Below, piece after piece: positions 34,394 through 45,373 of a DNA stretch of 64,000 nt (positions within the stretch are counted from its first letter, which is position 1; every line of letters begins with the position of its first letter). Both the position numbers and the translations under genes were made by a program. The notes beneath the pieces are model-generated. The model saw only the letters and a list, made by a program, of their open reading frames with translations. It was not told the origin of the DNA and made no database searches. The stretch is from Aureimonas sp. OT7 (GTDB lineage: Bacteria > Pseudomonadota > Alphaproteobacteria > Rhizobiales > Rhizobiaceae): NCBI RefSeq assembly GCF_014844055.1, contig NZ_CP062167.1, positions 3,075,501 through 3,139,500 on the forward strand, written 5' to 3'.

Positions 34394-35733
34394 CGAGTTC
34401 CTCGTTTACCCCCGCGGAGCTTCGCCTTCTTGACGAGCCCCTCATATTGATGCGCCAGCAGGTGTCCCTGCACCTGCGCAACCGTATCCATCGTCACCGA
34501 GACGACGATCAGCAGCGACGTCCCCCCGAGATAGAACGGAATACCGACCGCGGATATCAGAAACTCCGGCAGAAGGCAGATGGCGACGAGATAGATCGCC
34601 CCCAGAACCGTGATCCGCGTCAGCACATAGTCGATGTACTCGGCCGTGCGCTCGCCGGGACGGATGCCCGGAATGAAACCGCCATGCTTCTTGAGGTTAT
34701 CCGCCGTGTCCTTGGGATTGAACACGATCGCGGTGTAGAAGAATGCGAAGAAGGCGATCATCGACGCATACAGGATCATGTAGAGCGGCTGGCCGTGGCC
34801 GAGCGAGGCGACGAGGCCGGTGGCCCAGCCGGGCAACTGGCTCGTATCCGAGAAATTGGCGATCGTGACGGGCAGCAGCAGCAGCGACGATGCGAAGATC
34901 GGCGGAATGACGCCCGCCGTGTTCAGCTTCAGCGGCAGGTGCGAGGTATCGCCCTGGAACATGCGATTGCCTACCTGGCGCTTCGGATACTGGATCAGAA
35001 GGCGACGCTGGGCGCGCTCGAAGAACACGATGAAGGCGATGCAGCCGATGGCCACCACGATGACCAAGAGGATCACAAAGCTCGACAGCGCGCCGGTGCG
35101 CCCGAGTTCCAGGAGATTGGCGATGGCCGAAGGCAGGTTTGCCACGATACCGGCGAAGATGATCAGCGAGATGCCGTTGCCGATACCGCGCGCGGTGATC
35201 TGCTCGCCCAGCCACATCAGGAACATCGTGCCGCCGACCAGCGTGATGACGCTGGACACGACGAAGAACATTCCCGGGTCGGTCACGATGTTGCTGGAGG
35301 ACTGAAGGCCCACGGCGATGCCATAGGCCTGGACTGTCGCCAGAAGGACCGTGCCGTAGCGGGTATACTGGTTGATGATCTTGCGACCCTGCTCGCCCTC
35401 TTTCTTGAGCGTCTCGAGCGACGGCACAACGGAGGTCATGAGCTGGATGATGATCGACGCGGAGATATACGGCATGATGCCGAGCGCGAAGATGGCCATG
35501 CGGCCGACGGCCCCGCCGGCGAACATGTTGAACACGCCGAGAATGCCGGTGGACTGCTGCTGGAACGCCTGCGCCAACGCCTCCGGATCGATGCCGGGCA
35601 TCGGGATGTAGGTGCCGAGACGGTAGACCAGGAGCGCGCCGAGCGTGAACCAGATCCGCTTCTTCAGGTCTTCTGCCTTGGAGAAGGCAGCGAAATTCAG
35701 GTTTGCGGCAAGTTGTTCCGCGGCCGATGCCAT
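34390..35733 (-). CDS. secY: Protein translocase subunit SecY
   Basis: This 447-residue core of the Sec channel has ten predicted membrane segments. It begins [20 protein letters not shown], with a first segment near [12 protein letters not shown]. The plug-side motif [20 protein letters not shown] and the basic cytoplasmic loop near [15 protein letters not shown] are conserved. The frame runs up to 35835, but the ATG at 35733 is the family start. Its upstream spacer (245 bases to rplO) is unusually long for this operon. Confidence 0.97.
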   Translation of the reverse strand: MASAAEQLAANLNFAAFSKAEDLKKRIWFTLGALLVYRLGTYIPMPGIDPEALAQAFQQQSTGILGVFNMFAGGAVGRMAIFALGIMPYISASIIIQLMTSVVPSLETLKKEGEQGRKIINQYTRYGTVLLATVQAYGIAVGLQSSSNIVTDPGMFFVVSSVITLVGGTMFLMWLGEQITARGIGNGISLIIFAGIVANLPSAIANLLELGRTGALSSFVILLVIVVAIGCIAFIVFFERAQRRLLIQYPKRQVGNRMFQGDTSHLPLKLNTAGVIPPIFASSLLLLPVTIANFSDTSQLPGWATGLVASLGHGQPLYMILYASMIAFFAFFYTAIVFNPKDTADNLKKHGGFIPGIRPGERTAEYIDYVLTRITVLGAIYLVAICLLPEFLISAVGIPFYLGGTSLLIVVSVTMDTVAQVQGHLLAHQYEGLVKKAKLRGGKRGTR

Positions 35734-35907
35734 CTTGAAAATATCTCCGGATAGAACCCATGCCCGCCGGTTGGTGGCACGACGCGGGCATCGGTTTCCC
35801 ACTTCAGCCTCTGCGCCGCCATTCCTGGCGCGCACCGGGCGTATGCGCCCACGCCCCCTTGGGGTTACGCCCCCGGCAACCGGGAACGAGGCATGGAATC
35901 ACATGAC

Positions 35908-35931
35908 GAAGCGGCCCATGGAGGCCGCTTC
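35908..35931 (-). promoter_or_regulatory. Hairpin in the rplO-secY spacer
   Basis: GAAGCGGCC and GGCCGCTTC form a perfect 9-bp stem with a 6-base loop. On the minus strand no T-run follows. It occupies the 245-bp spacer between rplO and secY, where most alphaproteobacteria have a short gap. It may tune read-through into secY or mark a processing site. Confidence 0.4.
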
Positions 35932-35978
35932 CAAAGTCTCAATCTGGCGAGTTACGCCTCGCGACGCAAGGGGCCCGA

Positions 35979-36449
35979 TCAGGCTTCGGCGACGGCCGGC
36001 AGCGTGACGGAGCCACCTGCCTTCTCGACCTTCTCGACCGCGGCCTTGGACGCGCCCTGGACCGTGATCTGCAGCTTGGCCTTCAGCTCGCCATCGGCGA
36101 GAAGACGGATGCCGTCGCGCTGGCGACGCACCAGGCCGGCGGCCTTCAGCGCGTCGAAGTCCACCGCCGACTTGGCATCGAGCTTGCCCGCGTCGATCGC
36201 CTGCTGGATGCGGCCGACCGAAACGATGTTGTAGTCCTTCGCGAAGATATTCACGAAGCCACGCTTCGGCAGACGACGATACAGCGGCATCTGGCCGCCT
36301 TCGAAGCCATTGATGGCCACGCCGGAGCGGGACTTCTGACCCTTCACGCCACGGCCGCCGGTCTTGCCGGAGCCCGAGCCGATGCCACGGCCCACGCGCT
36401 TGCGGGAATGGGTTGCGCCGTCGATGTCGGCGAGTTCGTTGAGCTTCAT
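35979..36449 (-). CDS. rplO: 50S ribosomal protein L15
   Basis: This 156-residue L15 is an early assembly protein of the large subunit. It begins [20 protein letters not shown] and has the Gly-rich [20 protein letters not shown]. The ATG at 36449 lies 16 bases after rpmD. It ends near [13 protein letters not shown]. Confidence 0.97.
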   Translation of the reverse strand: MKLNELADIDGATHSRKRVGRGIGSGSGKTGGRGVKGQKSRSGVAINGFEGGQMPLYRRLPKRGFVNIFAKDYNIVSVGRIQQAIDAGKLDAKSAVDFDALKAAGLVRRQRDGIRLLADGELKAKLQITVQGASKAAVEKVEKAGGSVTLPAVAEA

Positions 36450-36465
36450 TTCTGCTACTCCCGGC

Positions 36466-36669
36466 TCACTGGCCGTCAACGACGCGGACGAGGTGGCTGA
36501 CCTTGGCGATCATGCCACGGACGGAGGGTGTATCCTCCAGCGTCCGGCGACGGTGCATCTTGTTGAGACCGAGGCCGACGAGAGTCTGGCGCTGGTCATT
36601 GGGGCGGCGAAGCGGGCTACCGATCTGCTCGACGGTGATCGTCTTCCCGGTCACATTCTTATCGGCCAT
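36466..36669 (-). CDS. rpmD: 50S ribosomal protein L30
   Basis: This 67-residue L30 has [20 protein letters not shown] and the conserved [20 protein letters not shown]. It sits between rpsE and rplO, its usual place in the spc operon, with a 72-base gap before it. Confidence 0.96.
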   Translation of the reverse strand: MADKNVTGKTITVEQIGSPLRRPNDQRQTLVGLGLNKMHRRRTLEDTPSVRGMIAKVSHLVRVVDGQ

Positions 36670-36741
36670 GACATGGCTCCTTGTTCAATGGTTCGTCCTG
36701 CGTCCTGCCGAGGGCGGCCGCGTTGCCGCGACCTCGCCTTC

Positions 36742-37299
36742 TCAGCCTTCGCTATCGGAACCGACCAGGTCGCGACGCCGTGCCTGCAGCGTCGAGTACT
36801 TGATACCACGACGGGCAGCGACATCCTTCGGATGCATCTGGCCCTTCAGCGCGTCGAACGTGGCGCGAACCATGTTGTACGGGTTCGAGGAACCGAGCGA
36901 CTTGGCGACAACATCGTGCATGCCGACCGCTTCGAACACGGCGCGCATCGGGCCACCCGCGATGATACCGGTACCGGCCTCGGCCGTGCGCAGCAGCACC
37001 TTGCCGGCGCCATGACGGCCCTGCACGTCGTGGTGGAGCGTACGCGCGTCGCGCAGCGGCACGAAGATCATGTCGCGCTTGGCGGCTTCCGTGGCCTTCC
37101 GGATCGCTTCCGGCACTTCGCGTGCCTTACCGTGGCCGAAGCCGACGCGGCCCTTGAGGTCACCGACGACGACGAGAGCGGCGAAGCCGAAGCGACGACC
37201 ACCCTTTACAACCTTGGCGACGCGATTGATGTGGACGAGCTTGTCTACGAAGCCGTCGTCACGCTCATCGCGGTCGTTCCGTTCATTACGAGGCGCCAT
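36742..37299 (-). CDS. rpsE: 30S ribosomal protein S5
   Basis: This 185-residue S5 shapes the mRNA entry and decoding fidelity. It has [20 protein letters not shown] with the loop linked to spectinomycin resistance, and [20 protein letters not shown]. The ATG at 37299 gives the normal start [15 protein letters not shown]. The spacer before it is 247 bases and contains two hairpins, much longer than its neighbours. Confidence 0.97.
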   Translation of the reverse strand: MAPRNERNDRDERDDGFVDKLVHINRVAKVVKGGRRFGFAALVVVGDLKGRVGFGHGKAREVPEAIRKATEAAKRDMIFVPLRDARTLHHDVQGRHGAGKVLLRTAEAGTGIIAGGPMRAVFEAVGMHDVVAKSLGSSNPYNMVRATFDALKGQMHPKDVAARRGIKYSTLQARRRDLVGSDSEG

Positions 37300-37469
37300 A
37301 TCCTGTTCCTTGTTCTTTTCCGGAGGCGTCCGACAATGGAGCCGCCCCTGGAGGGAGGCTCCGGTGAAACCGGCGATATCATCCGCAACGCGAACGGCGT
37401 CGTGGCATGCGGCATTGCGCATACCCGCCGAGCCGCAGCCGGATGAAATCGAGCGGCTTAAAGCATAAT

Positions 37470-37536
37470 CCGGCGGCCGGGAAAACCCTGACCGCCGGAA
37501 AATGACATCTTAGCGAAGACGGCGCCCTGAGGCGCC
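37470..37536 (-). promoter_or_regulatory. Two hairpins in the rplR-rpsE spacer
   Basis: A 7-bp stem (CCGGCGG at 37470-37476 with CCGCCGG at 37492-37498) and a 6-bp stem (GGCGCC at 37521-37526 with GGCGCC at 37531-37536) lie just after rplR on the minus strand. They fall in a 247-bp spacer within the spc operon. No promoter is convincing here, so a role in processing or attenuation is the most that can be inferred. Confidence 0.35.
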
Positions 37537-37546
37537 CTGCCCTGCG

Positions 37547-37909
37547 TCAGAAATTCAACCCACCTTCACGAGCGGCGTCGGCAAGAGCCTTGACGCGCCC
37601 ATGATAGATGAACGAACCGCGGTCGAAGACGACATCGGTGACGCCGGCCTGCTTGGCGCGCTCTGCGACGAGCTTGCCGACAGCCTTGGCGGCCTCGACA
37701 TCGGCGCCCGTCTTGAGGCCACCGCGAAGCGTCGTGTCCAGCGTGGACGCGGCCGCGAGCGTGTGACCGACGGAGTCGTCGATGACCTGAGCGTAGATGT
37801 TCTTCGAGGAACGGTGAACCGACAGGCGGGGACGCCCGTTGGCGACCGCCTTGAGCGATCTGCGAACGCGGGCCGCGCGGCGCCGCAAAATATCTTTCTG
37901 GCTAGCCAT
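37547..37909 (-). CDS. rplR: 50S ribosomal protein L18
   Basis: This 120-residue L18 binds 5S rRNA in the central protuberance. It has the basic N-terminus [20 protein letters not shown], then [18 protein letters not shown] and the C-terminal [20 protein letters not shown]. It lies 9 bases after rplF and before a long spacer. Confidence 0.97.
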   Translation of the reverse strand: MASQKDILRRRAARVRRSLKAVANGRPRLSVHRSSKNIYAQVIDDSVGHTLAAASTLDTTLRGGLKTGADVEAAKAVGKLVAERAKQAGVTDVVFDRGSFIYHGRVKALADAAREGGLNF

Positions 37910-37918
37910 GACCCGACC

Positions 37919-38452
37919 TTACTTCTTCTTGCCTTCCTTGCGGACGATCTTCTCGCCAGCATAGCGAACGCCCTTGCCCTTGTAGGGCTCGGGGCCGCGA
38001 TACTCACGGATCTCCGCGGCGACCTGACCGACGCGCTGCTTGTCGATACCGGTGACCACGATCTCCGTCGGCTTGGGGACGGCGACCTGGATACCTTCCG
38101 GCACCTCATAGACCACGTCATGGCTGAAGCCGAGCGCGAGCTGCAGGTTCTTGCCCTGCATCGCGGCACGGTAGCCGACGCCGGTGATTTCGAGGCGCTT
38201 CTCGAACCCGTCCTTCACACCCGACAGGATGTTCGAGATCATGGTTCGGGACATACCCCATTTCGAACGCGCATCCTTGGAAGTGTCGCGCGGATCCACA
38301 TGAATGGATCCGTCCTCGAGCTTCACCAGGACTTCGTCGTTGACCACGAAGGACAATTCGCCCTTGGGCCCCTTTGCCTTGACGGTCTGCCCCTCGACGG
38401 ACGCCGTCACGCCGCTCGGAAGGGAGACCGGCTTTTTACCAATACGAGACAT
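37919..38452 (-). CDS. rplF: 50S ribosomal protein L6
   Basis: This 177-residue L6 has two repeated domains and ends with [20 protein letters not shown], a hallmark near the factor-binding site. MSRIGKKPV at 38452 is the conserved start; the frame has a Met two codons earlier. A 43-base gap separates it from rpsH. Confidence 0.97.
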   Translation of the reverse strand: MSRIGKKPVSLPSGVTASVEGQTVKAKGPKGELSFVVNDEVLVKLEDGSIHVDPRDTSKDARSKWGMSRTMISNILSGVKDGFEKRLEITGVGYRAAMQGKNLQLALGFSHDVVYEVPEGIQVAVPKPTEIVVTGIDKQRVGQVAAEIREYRGPEPYKGKGVRYAGEKIVRKEGKKK

Positions 38453-38495
38453 CGTCAAACCTGTCCGTTATACGGTTGGTCGGTTGCCCTGCCGG

Positions 38496-38894
38496 TCAGA
38501 AGACGCGGCAAAGAACCTCACCACCGACATTCTGTTCGCGTGCGCTGTGATCGGCCATCACGCCCTTCGGCGTGGAAAGGACCGAGATGCCGAGGCCGTT
38601 GGCGACCTGCGGGATCGTCTTCGACGACACGTAGACGCGGCGGCCGGGCTTGGAGACGCGCGCGATCTCACGGATCACAGGTGCCCCCTCGTAGTACTTC
38701 AGCTCGATGTTGAACTCGGCGGTGCCGTTCTCAAACCGGGTTTCGCTATAGCCGCGGATGTAACCCTCTTCCTTGAGGACATCCAGAACGCGGGCCCGCA
38801 GCTTCGACGCCGGCGTAGCCACCGTCGACTTGTTGCGCAGGATTGCGTTGCGGATACGGGTCAGCATATCGCCGAGCGGATCTGACAGAGCCAT
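38496..38894 (-). CDS. rpsH: 30S ribosomal protein S8
   Basis: This 132-residue S8 binds helix 21 of 16S rRNA and, in many bacteria, represses its own operon. It begins [18 protein letters not shown] and ends with [20 protein letters not shown] and a final GGEVLCRVF. It lies 12 bases after rpsN. Confidence 0.97.
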   Translation of the reverse strand: MALSDPLGDMLTRIRNAILRNKSTVATPASKLRARVLDVLKEEGYIRGYSETRFENGTAEFNIELKYYEGAPVIREIARVSKPGRRVYVSSKTIPQVANGLGISVLSTPKGVMADHSAREQNVGGEVLCRVF

Positions 38895-38906
38895 GATCTT
38901 CTCTCC

Positions 38907-39212
38907 TTACCAGCTCGACTTCACGATGCCGGGAATCTGGCCATTGTTGCCAAGCTCCCGCAGCGCGATACGCGACATCTTCAATTTGCGATAATAGGCA
39001 CGCGGACGCCCCGTAACCTCGCAGCGATTGCGCACGCGAACCTTGGTCGAGTTGCGGGGCAACTCGGCAAGCTTCAGCTGCGCACGGAAGCGGTCTTCCA
39101 TGCTGGCGGATTGATCGGTGGTGATCGCCTTCAGCGCCTCACGCTTGGCGGCAAACTTGGCCACCAGGCGCTCGCGGCGCTTGTTCTTCTCGATCGCGCT
39201 CTTCTTAGCCAT
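38907..39212 (-). CDS. rpsN: 30S ribosomal protein S14 (zinc-free form)
   Basis: This 101-residue S14 is the long form without paired CxxC zinc ligands: only one Cys is present ([16 protein letters not shown]). It begins [17 protein letters not shown] and ends [14 protein letters not shown]. It lies 24 bases after rplE. No short zinc-type paralogue is in the window. Confidence 0.97.
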   Translation of the reverse strand: MAKKSAIEKNKRRERLVAKFAAKREALKAITTDQSASMEDRFRAQLKLAELPRNSTKVRVRNRCEVTGRPRAYYRKLKMSRIALRELGNNGQIPGIVKSSW

Positions 39213-39236
39213 TCTCTAGGTCCTTTTCGCCTGCCG

Positions 39237-39794
39237 TTACTGGCGGAAGGGGAAGTTGAACGCCTTCAAAAGCGCCCGGGCTTCCTCATCGGTCTTCGCC
39301 GTCGTACACACGATGATGTCCATGCCCCACATCTGATCAACCTTGTCGTAGTTGATCTCGGGGAACACGATATGCTCCTTGAGGCCCATAGCAAAATTAC
39401 CACGGCCGTCAAAGCTTTTCGGGTTCAGCCCCCGAAAATCCCGCACGCGCGGAAGGGCGATCTGGATCAGCCGGTCGAGGAACTCGTACATACGGTCCTT
39501 GCGCAGCGTAACCTTGGCGCCGATCGGCATGCCTTCGCGGACCTTGAAGCCCGCGATCGAGGTGCGTGCCTTGGTGATGACCGGCTTCTGGCCGGCGATC
39601 ATCGCAAGATCCTCGGCGGCGACGGAGGGCTTCTTGGAGTCGCCCGTTGCCTCGCCAACACCCATGTTGATCACGATCTTGTCCAGGCGCGGAAGCTGCA
39701 TCACGTTCGTATAATTGAACTGTGACTGGAGCTCCTTGCGGATCTCGTCGCGATAGACCGCCTTGAGGCGGGGTTCGTACTTGGCCTCAGCCAT
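39237..39794 (-). CDS. rplE: 50S ribosomal protein L5
   Basis: This 185-residue L5 contacts 5S rRNA and the P-site tRNA. It has [20 protein letters not shown] and [19 protein letters not shown]. The start [11 protein letters not shown] (39794) overlaps the end of rplX by 8 bases. The frame extends upstream to 39878 but without conservation. Confidence 0.97.
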   Translation of the reverse strand: MAEAKYEPRLKAVYRDEIRKELQSQFNYTNVMQLPRLDKIVINMGVGEATGDSKKPSVAAEDLAMIAGQKPVITKARTSIAGFKVREGMPIGAKVTLRKDRMYEFLDRLIQIALPRVRDFRGLNPKSFDGRGNFAMGLKEHIVFPEINYDKVDQMWGMDIIVCTTAKTDEEARALLKAFNFPFRQ

Positions 39795-40098
39795 CGATCT
39801 GTTCTCCCGAACGCTTGGCGACGCGAACCTTGCGGCCGTCTTCGAGGACCTTGAAGCCCACGCGCGTCGGTTTCCCATCCTTGTCCTGCAGTGCCAGGTT
39901 CGAAAGATGGATCGGCGCCTCCTTGGAGATGATCCCGGCCTCCTGCGAGGCGGACTGGCGCTGATGCCGCTTGACCATATTCACGCCACGGACGACCGCA
40001 CGGTCCTCCTTGGGCATGACCTGAACGACTTCACCGGAACGACCCTTGTCCTTGCCGGTGAGTACGACGACCTTGTCGCCTTTGCGAATCTTCTGCAT
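39787..40098 (-). CDS. rplX: 50S ribosomal protein L24
   Basis: This 103-residue L24 initiates large-subunit assembly. It begins with a KOW motif ([20 protein letters not shown]) and contains [20 protein letters not shown]. It lies 12 bases after rplN and overlaps rplE by 8 bases. Confidence 0.97.
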   Translation of the reverse strand: MQKIRKGDKVVVLTGKDKGRSGEVVQVMPKEDRAVVRGVNMVKRHQRQSASQEAGIISKEAPIHLSNLALQDKDGKPTRVGFKVLEDGRKVRVAKRSGEQIDG

Positions 40099-40110
40099 GA
40101 TTCCGGTTCC

Positions 40111-40479
40111 TCAGAGCACTTCCGGCGCCAGCGAGATGATCTTCATGTGGTTCCGACCACGAAGCTCGCGGGGGACCGGGCCGAAGATACGCGTGCCGAC
40201 CGGCTCTTTCTTGTTGTCGATTAGGACGGCGGCGTTACGGTCGAACCGGATCACCGAACCATCGGCTCTGCGGATGTCCTTGGCGGTACGAACCACCACG
40301 GCCTTCATCACATCGCCCTTTTTAACGCGGCCGCGCGGAATGGCCTCCTTGATGGACACGACGATGACGTCGCCCACCGAGGCGTACTTCCGCTTGGAAC
40401 CGCCCAGCACCTTGATGCACATGACACGACGGGCGCCGGAATTATCCGCCACATCGAGGTTTGTTTGCATCTGAATCAT
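40111..40479 (-). CDS. rplN: 50S ribosomal protein L14
   Basis: This 122-residue L14 lies at the subunit interface. It shows [20 protein letters not shown], then the signature [20 protein letters not shown] and the C-terminal [17 protein letters not shown] 64-base gap separates it from rpsQ. Confidence 0.98.
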   Translation of the reverse strand: MIQMQTNLDVADNSGARRVMCIKVLGGSKRKYASVGDVIVVSIKEAIPRGRVKKGDVMKAVVVRTAKDIRRADGSVIRFDRNAAVLIDNKKEPVGTRIFGPVPRELRGRNHMKIISLAPEVL

Positions 40480-40543
40480 GTCAGGCCGCCTTCAATAACG
40501 GACCGGGGAGCAGCGCATGAACGGCTCACCCGGGCAAAAAACT

Positions 40544-40789
40544 TCAGTTAGCCGCCGCTTGGTTAGCGACGACGATCCAGGTCTTGTCACGCGAGATCGG
40601 ACGGGTCTCCTCGATGGAGACGATATCGCCCACCTTGTACTGGTTGGACTCGTCGTGCGCCTTGTACTTCTTGGACCGGCGAACGGTCTTCTTGAAGAGC
40701 GGGTGCGTGAAGCGACGCTCCACGAGCACGACGACCGTCTTGTCATTCTTATCGGAGACCACGGTCCCCTGCAAAACGCGTTTCGGCAT
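40544..40789 (-). CDS. rpsQ: 30S ribosomal protein S17
   Basis: This 81-residue S17 has the family core [20 protein letters not shown] and [20 protein letters not shown], followed by [20 protein letters not shown]. It lies 12 bases after rpmC. Confidence 0.97.
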   Translation of the reverse strand: MPKRVLQGTVVSDKNDKTVVVLVERRFTHPLFKKTVRRSKKYKAHDESNQYKVGDIVSIEETRPISRDKTWIVVANQAAAN

Positions 40790-40801
40790 AGTGTTCTACC
40801 T

Positions 40802-41002
40802 TCAGGCCTTTTTCTCGGCCGCCTTCTGGCGTGCGATGGTCTTGATCCGGGCGATGTCGCGACGGACTTCCTTCACACGCGCGGTGTTCTCGAGCTGCCC
40901 GGTAGCACGTTGGAAGCGCAGATTAAACTGCTCCTTCTTCAGATTGCCGAGTTCCGTGTTCAGCTCGTCGGATGTCTTGGTCCGGATATCGGAGGCTTTC
41001 AT
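40802..41002 (-). CDS. rpmC: 50S ribosomal protein L29
   Basis: This 66-residue L29 sits at the tunnel exit and helps bind SRP and trigger factor. The start [18 protein letters not shown] (41002) is chosen over a longer open frame. The core [20 protein letters not shown] and [12 protein letters not shown] is typical. It lies 13 bases after rplP. Confidence 0.96.
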   Translation of the reverse strand: MKASDIRTKTSDELNTELGNLKKEQFNLRFQRATGQLENTARVKEVRRDIARIKTIARQKAAEKKA

Positions 41003-41015
41003 AGTCGCTCTCCCC

Positions 41016-41429
41016 TCACTCGGCAATGCGCTGGATGAAGCGCGTCTTGATCGGCAGTTTCGCGGCGCCCAGGCGGAGCGCTTCACGGGCGATGTCTTCA
41101 GGCACGCCGTCGATCTCGAACATGATCCGGCCGGGTGCAACCCTGGCCGCCCAATACTCGATCGCGCCCTTGCCCTTACCCATGCGGACTTCGGTCGGCT
41201 TTGCGGTAACCGGCAGGTCGGGGAAGATGCGAATCCACACCCGGCCCTGACGCTTCATCTGACGGGTGATCGCGCGGCGGGCCGCCTCGATCTGCCGGGC
41301 GGTGACCCGCTCCGGCTCCAGCGCCTTTAGACCATAGGCGCCGAAATTGAGCAGCGAACCACCCTTGGAGGCGCCATGGATACGACCCTTGAACGCCTTG
41401 CGGAACTTCGTGCGCTTTGGCTGCAACAT
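41016..41429 (-). CDS. rplP: 50S ribosomal protein L16
   Basis: This 137-residue L16 organises the A-site region of the large subunit. It begins [20 protein letters not shown] and has the conserved [20 protein letters not shown] and the Arg of MGKGKG. It lies 25 bases after rpsC. Confidence 0.97.
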   Translation of the reverse strand: MLQPKRTKFRKAFKGRIHGASKGGSLLNFGAYGLKALEPERVTARQIEAARRAITRQMKRQGRVWIRIFPDLPVTAKPTEVRMGKGKGAIEYWAARVAPGRIMFEIDGVPEDIAREALRLGAAKLPIKTRFIQRIAE

Positions 41430-41454
41430 TTCAGTCTACTCCGAAACCTGTTGA

Positions 41455-42168
41455 TCAGGCGTGTTCGCGCTCGCGGCGACGGTTACCGCCACCCGATGCT
41501 TCGCCTTCGACCGCACGGCGCTCGGAGGCCAGCGGATCATGTTCGAGGATCTCACCCTTGAAGATCCACACCTTGACGCCACAGACACCGTAGGCCGTAT
41601 GGGCCTCGGCCGTGCCGTAGTCAACATCCGCGCGCAGCGTATGCAGCGGCACGCGACCCTCGCGGTACCACTCCATCCGCGCGATCTCAGCGCCGCCGAG
41701 ACGACCGCTGCAGTTGATGCGGATGCCTTCGGCGCCGAGACGCATAGCGGACTGCACCGCCCGCTTCATCGCACGGCGGAAAGCCACGCGACGCTCGAGC
41801 TGCTGGGCGATGGACTGGGCAACCAGCGTCGCGTCCGTCTCGGGCTTGCGGATTTCCACGATATTGACGTGGGTTTCCGCATTGGTCAGCTGCGAAAGCT
41901 TCTTGCGAAGCTTCTCGATGTCCGCGCCCTTCTTGCCGATCACGATACCCGGACGAGCCGAGTGGATGGTGACGCGGCACTTCTTGTGCGGGCGCTCGAT
42001 GACGACCTTCGACACCGCGGCCTGCTTCAACTCGTCGAGCAGGTACTTGCGGATCGCCAGGTCCTCGTGGAGCAGCTGGCCGTATTCGCCGGTGTTGGCG
42101 TACCAGCGCGAATCCCAGGTCCGGTTGATGCCGAGACGCAGGCCGGTCGGATTGACTTTCTGACCCAT
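41455..42168 (-). CDS. rpsC: 30S ribosomal protein S3
   Basis: This 237-residue S3 lines the mRNA entry channel. It has a KH domain with [15 protein letters not shown], and the C-terminal region [20 protein letters not shown] and [13 protein letters not shown]. The tail is basic and Gly-rich ([12 protein letters not shown]). Its ATG shares one base with the rplV stop. Confidence 0.97.
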   Translation of the reverse strand: MGQKVNPTGLRLGINRTWDSRWYANTGEYGQLLHEDLAIRKYLLDELKQAAVSKVVIERPHKKCRVTIHSARPGIVIGKKGADIEKLRKKLSQLTNAETHVNIVEIRKPETDATLVAQSIAQQLERRVAFRRAMKRAVQSAMRLGAEGIRINCSGRLGGAEIARMEWYREGRVPLHTLRADVDYGTAEAHTAYGVCGVKVWIFKGEILEHDPLASERRAVEGEASGGGNRRREREHA

Positions 42169-42554
42169 TACGCGGCCTCCTCTTCAGCCACTTCGCGCAC
42201 CACGATGGTCAGGTGCGAGAACGGCTTCTCGACCCGGCTCGCACGACCGCGACCGCGGGCGTGGAAGCGCTTCATGGTGATCGACTTGCCGACGTAAGCC
42301 TCGGCGACGACCAGCGCGTCGATGTCGAGATCATGATTGTTCTCGGCGTTCGCGATCGCGCTTTCCAGGGTTTTCTTCACCGTCTCGGCGATCCGCTTGC
42401 GCGAGAAGGTCAGGTCCGCGAGAGCGCGGTCGACCTTCTTGCCGCGGATCAGCTGCGCGACGAGGTTGAGTTTCTGCGGGCTGACGCGAAGCGTACGGGC
42501 TACCGCCCTGGCCTCGTTGTCCTTCAGCGCGCGCTCGGCCTTGGCCTTGCCCAT
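42168..42554 (-). CDS. rplV: 50S ribosomal protein L22
   Basis: This 128-residue L22 extends a hairpin into the exit tunnel. It shows [40 protein letters not shown] and the loop end [20 protein letters not shown], where macrolide-resistance changes occur elsewhere; nothing abnormal is seen here. It lies 2 bases after rpsS. Confidence 0.97.
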   Translation of the reverse strand: MGKAKAERALKDNEARAVARTLRVSPQKLNLVAQLIRGKKVDRALADLTFSRKRIAETVKKTLESAIANAENNHDLDIDALVVAEAYVGKSITMKRFHARGRGRASRVEKPFSHLTIVVREVAEEEAA

Positions 42555-42556
42555 GG

Positions 42557-42835
42557 TTACTTCCTCTTCGCCTTCTTGTCGGCGCCGTGGCCGTAATAGG
42601 TGCGGGTCGGGGAAAACTCGCCGAACTTATGTCCGACCATGTCTTCGTTGACCGAGACCGGAATGTGCTTGGAGCCGTTGTAGACGCCGAAAGTCAATCC
42701 GACGAACTGCGGCAGGATGGTGGAGCGGCGGCTCCAGATCTTGATCACTTCGTTGCGGCCACCCGACCGAGCCTTCTCTGCCTTCTTCAGCAGGTAGCCA
42801 TCAACGAACGGACCCTTCCAGACGGAACGTGTCAT
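42557..42835 (-). CDS. rpsS: 30S ribosomal protein S19
   Basis: This 92-residue S19 binds the head of the small subunit with S13. It reads [20 protein letters not shown], then [20 protein letters not shown] and [20 protein letters not shown]. It lies 15 bases after rplB. Confidence 0.98.
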   Translation of the reverse strand: MTRSVWKGPFVDGYLLKKAEKARSGGRNEVIKIWSRRSTILPQFVGLTFGVYNGSKHIPVSVNEDMVGHKFGEFSPTRTYYGHGADKKAKRK

Positions 42836-42850
42836 AGAGAAATCCTTCCC

Positions 42851-43687
42851 TTATTTCTTGCGCTGATGGCGCGAACGCATGATGAACTGGTCCGTGGACT
42901 TGTTCTGACGCGTACGCTTGCCCTTGGTCGGCTTGCCCCACGGGGTCACCGGATGGCGACCACCGGAGGTGCGGCCTTCACCACCGCCATGCGGGTGGTC
43001 GACCGGGTTCATGGCAACGCCGCGAACGTGCGGACGCTTGCCGAGCCAGACGGCGCGACCCGCCTTGCCCAGATTGATGTTGCCGTGGTCCGGGTTGGAC
43101 ACCGCACCCACGGTTGCAAAGCATGCACCGGGAACGAGACGCTGCTCACCCGAATTGAGGCGCAGGATCGCCATGCCCTGGTCGCGGCCGACGAGCTGCG
43201 CGTAGGCACCAGCCGAGCGGGCGATCTGGCCACCCTTCTCCGGCTTCATCTCCACATTGTGGATGATGGTGCCGACCGGCATCGCCGACAGCGGCATCGC
43301 GTTACCCGGCTTGACGTCGACGCCGGAGAGGCCGGACACGACCTGATCGCCGGCAGCAAGACGCTGCGGAGCCAGGATGTAGGCCATCTCGCCGTCTTCG
43401 TAGCGCAGCAGGGCGATGAAAGCGGTGCGGTTCGGATCATACTCGATCCGCTCCACCGTCGCCACCGCGTCGAGCTTGCGACGCTTGAAGTCGATCTTGC
43501 GGTAGGTCCGCTTGTGACCGCCGCCCTGGTAACGGGCGGTGATACGGCCGGTGTTGTTGCGGCCACCCTTCTGCGTCAGGCCTTCCGTCAATTGCTTGAC
43601 CGGCTTGCCCTTCCAGAGGCCCGAACGGTCGACGATGACCAGCTGGCGCTGGCTTGGCGTGACCGGTTTGAAGTTCTTCAATGCCAT
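42851..43687 (-). CDS. rplB: 50S ribosomal protein L2
   Basis: This 278-residue L2 is needed for peptidyl transferase assembly. It has [20 protein letters not shown], including the conserved His important near the catalytic centre, and the N-terminal [20 protein letters not shown]. It lies 25 bases after rplW. Confidence 0.98.
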   Translation of the reverse strand: MALKNFKPVTPSQRQLVIVDRSGLWKGKPVKQLTEGLTQKGGRNNTGRITARYQGGGHKRTYRKIDFKRRKLDAVATVERIEYDPNRTAFIALLRYEDGEMAYILAPQRLAAGDQVVSGLSGVDVKPGNAMPLSAMPVGTIIHNVEMKPEKGGQIARSAGAYAQLVGRDQGMAILRLNSGEQRLVPGACFATVGAVSNPDHGNINLGKAGRAVWLGKRPHVRGVAMNPVDHPHGGGEGRTSGGRHPVTPWGKPTKGKRTRQNKSTDQFIMRSRHQRKK

Positions 43688-43712
43688 CGATCTAAATCCT
43701 CAAGGCTCGCTC

Positions 43713-44006
43713 TCAGAGGCCGGTCGAGACGTCGATGCTCTGGCCTTCGGCCAAAGTAACGATCGCACGCTTCTGGTCGCTCTGGCGGCCGGGGCGGCCC
43801 CGGAAGCGGCGTACCTTGCCCTTGCGGACGAGGGTGTTCACCGCCTTGACCTTCACACCGAACAGCTGCTCGACAGCCGCCTTGATCTCCGGCTTGGTCG
43901 CATCGCCGGGGACATTGAAGATCACCTGGTTCTGTTCGGAGACCAGCGTCGACTTTTCAGTGATCACCGGGCTCGTAATGACGTCGTAATGGCGCAGGTC
44001 GGTCAT
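43713..44006 (-). CDS. rplW: 50S ribosomal protein L23
   Basis: This 97-residue L23 docks trigger factor and SRP at the tunnel exit. It has [40 protein letters not shown] and a Gly-Arg rich loop. Its ATG overlaps the rplD stop by 4 bases. Confidence 0.97.
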   Translation of the reverse strand: MTDLRHYDVITSPVITEKSTLVSEQNQVIFNVPGDATKPEIKAAVEQLFGVKVKAVNTLVRKGKVRRFRGRPGRQSDQKRAIVTLAEGQSIDVSTGL

Positions 44007-44626
44007 TTGAAGCGCTCCTCGAGGGCCTCGACGGCGGCCTTGGACAGGACCAGCGTCTGGCGACGGAGAATGTCGTAGACGTTGATGCCCTGGATCGGCA
44101 GCACGTCGATGTTCGGGATGGCGCGAGCCGACCGGGCGAAGTTCGCGTCGAGCTCGGCGCCGCCGATGAACAACGCGTTGCTCAGGCCGAGACCGTTCAG
44201 CTGCGTTGCCGTCGCCTTCGTCTTGCCTTCCGTCGAGCTCAGATCGTCGATGACGATCAGGCTGTCCGACTTGAACTTGGCCGAAAGGGCATGACGCAGC
44301 GCGAGCTGGCGCAACTTCTTCGGCAGGTCGTGCTCGTGGCTCCGCGAAACCGGGCCATGAGCCTTACCACCGCCGCGAAACTGCGGAGCGCGGGCCGAAC
44401 CGTGACGTGCGCGGCCGGTGCCCTTCTGCTTGTAGAGCTTGGCGCCGGTGCGCGCGATCTCGGCGCGACCGAGCGACTGGTGCGTGCCCTGCTGGCGCTT
44501 GGCCAACTGGTAGCGCACCATGCGCTGCAGAATGTCCGCACGTGGCTCCAGGCCGAAGATCTCTTCTGCCAGGCTGACCGTGCCGGCGTCGCCGCCGCTG
44601 AGGGTCTTGATCTTGATGTCAACCAT
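44003..44626 (-). CDS. rplD: 50S ribosomal protein L4
   Basis: This 207-residue L4 reaches into the exit tunnel; in E. coli it also represses the S10 operon. The tunnel loop is [20 protein letters not shown] and [20 protein letters not shown]. Its start shares one base with the rplC stop. Whether it autoregulates here is unknown. Confidence 0.97.
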   Translation of the reverse strand: MVDIKIKTLSGGDAGTVSLAEEIFGLEPRADILQRMVRYQLAKRQQGTHQSLGRAEIARTGAKLYKQKGTGRARHGSARAPQFRGGGKAHGPVSRSHEHDLPKKLRQLALRHALSAKFKSDSLIVIDDLSSTEGKTKATATQLNGLGLSNALFIGGAELDANFARSARAIPNIDVLPIQGINVYDILRRQTLVLSKAAVEALEERFK

Positions 44627-45348
44627 TACTCGGCTCCCTCGGCAGCCGTGGCTTCCGTACCGCTGTTGGCAGCGGACGAGCGAAGCGCAGCCGGCTTCGG
44701 CGCGTTATCCGGAAGCGCGGCCTTGACCGCGTCACGAATGTAGATCCAGCCACCCTTCGAACCCGGGACGGCGCCCCGGATGAGGATCAGGCCCTTGTCG
44801 ACGTCTGTGCGGACGACTTCCAGGTTCTGGGTCGTGACGCGCACGCTACCCATGTGACCGGCCATCTTCTTATTCTTGAAGACCTTGCCCGGATCCTGGC
44901 GCTGACCGGTCGAACCATGCGAACGGTGAGAAACCGAAACGCCGTGGGTCGCACGCAGACCACCGAAATTATGACGCTTCATGGCGCCGGCGAAGCCCTT
45001 ACCGATCGACGTGCCGGTGACATCCACCAGCTGGCCGGCCACGAAGTGGTCCGCCGTGATCTCGGCGCCGACATCGACGAGGTTCTCGGGCGAAACCCGG
45101 AACTCGGCGACCTTGCGCTTGGGCTCGACCGAGGCCTGGGCGAAGACGCCGCGCAAGGCCTTGGACGTGTTCTTGACCTTCGCCAGACCGGCACCGAGCT
45201 GAACGGCGGTGTAACCGTTCTTCTCCTGGGTGCGCTGAGCGACGACCTGGAGGTTCTCGACCTTGAGAACCGTGACCGGAACATGCTCGCCGGCGTCATT
45301 GTAGACGCGGGTCATGCCGACCTTCTGTGCTATAACACCTGAACGCAT
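44626..45348 (-). CDS. rplC: 50S ribosomal protein L3
   Basis: This 240-residue L3 starts [20 protein letters not shown] and has the loop near the peptidyl transferase centre, [20 protein letters not shown], with the Gln of [14 protein letters not shown] that is methylated in E. coli. The C-terminal tail ([20 protein letters not shown]) is a low-complexity extension common in this class. The frame extends to 45393 without conservation. Confidence 0.97.
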   Translation of the reverse strand: MRSGVIAQKVGMTRVYNDAGEHVPVTVLKVENLQVVAQRTQEKNGYTAVQLGAGLAKVKNTSKALRGVFAQASVEPKRKVAEFRVSPENLVDVGAEITADHFVAGQLVDVTGTSIGKGFAGAMKRHNFGGLRATHGVSVSHRSHGSTGQRQDPGKVFKNKKMAGHMGSVRVTTQNLEVVRTDVDKGLILIRGAVPGSKGGWIYIRDAVKAALPDNAPKPAALRSSAANSGTEATAAEGAE

Positions 45349-45373
45349 GGGCGTAGTCCTTCCCGTGCTCGGA

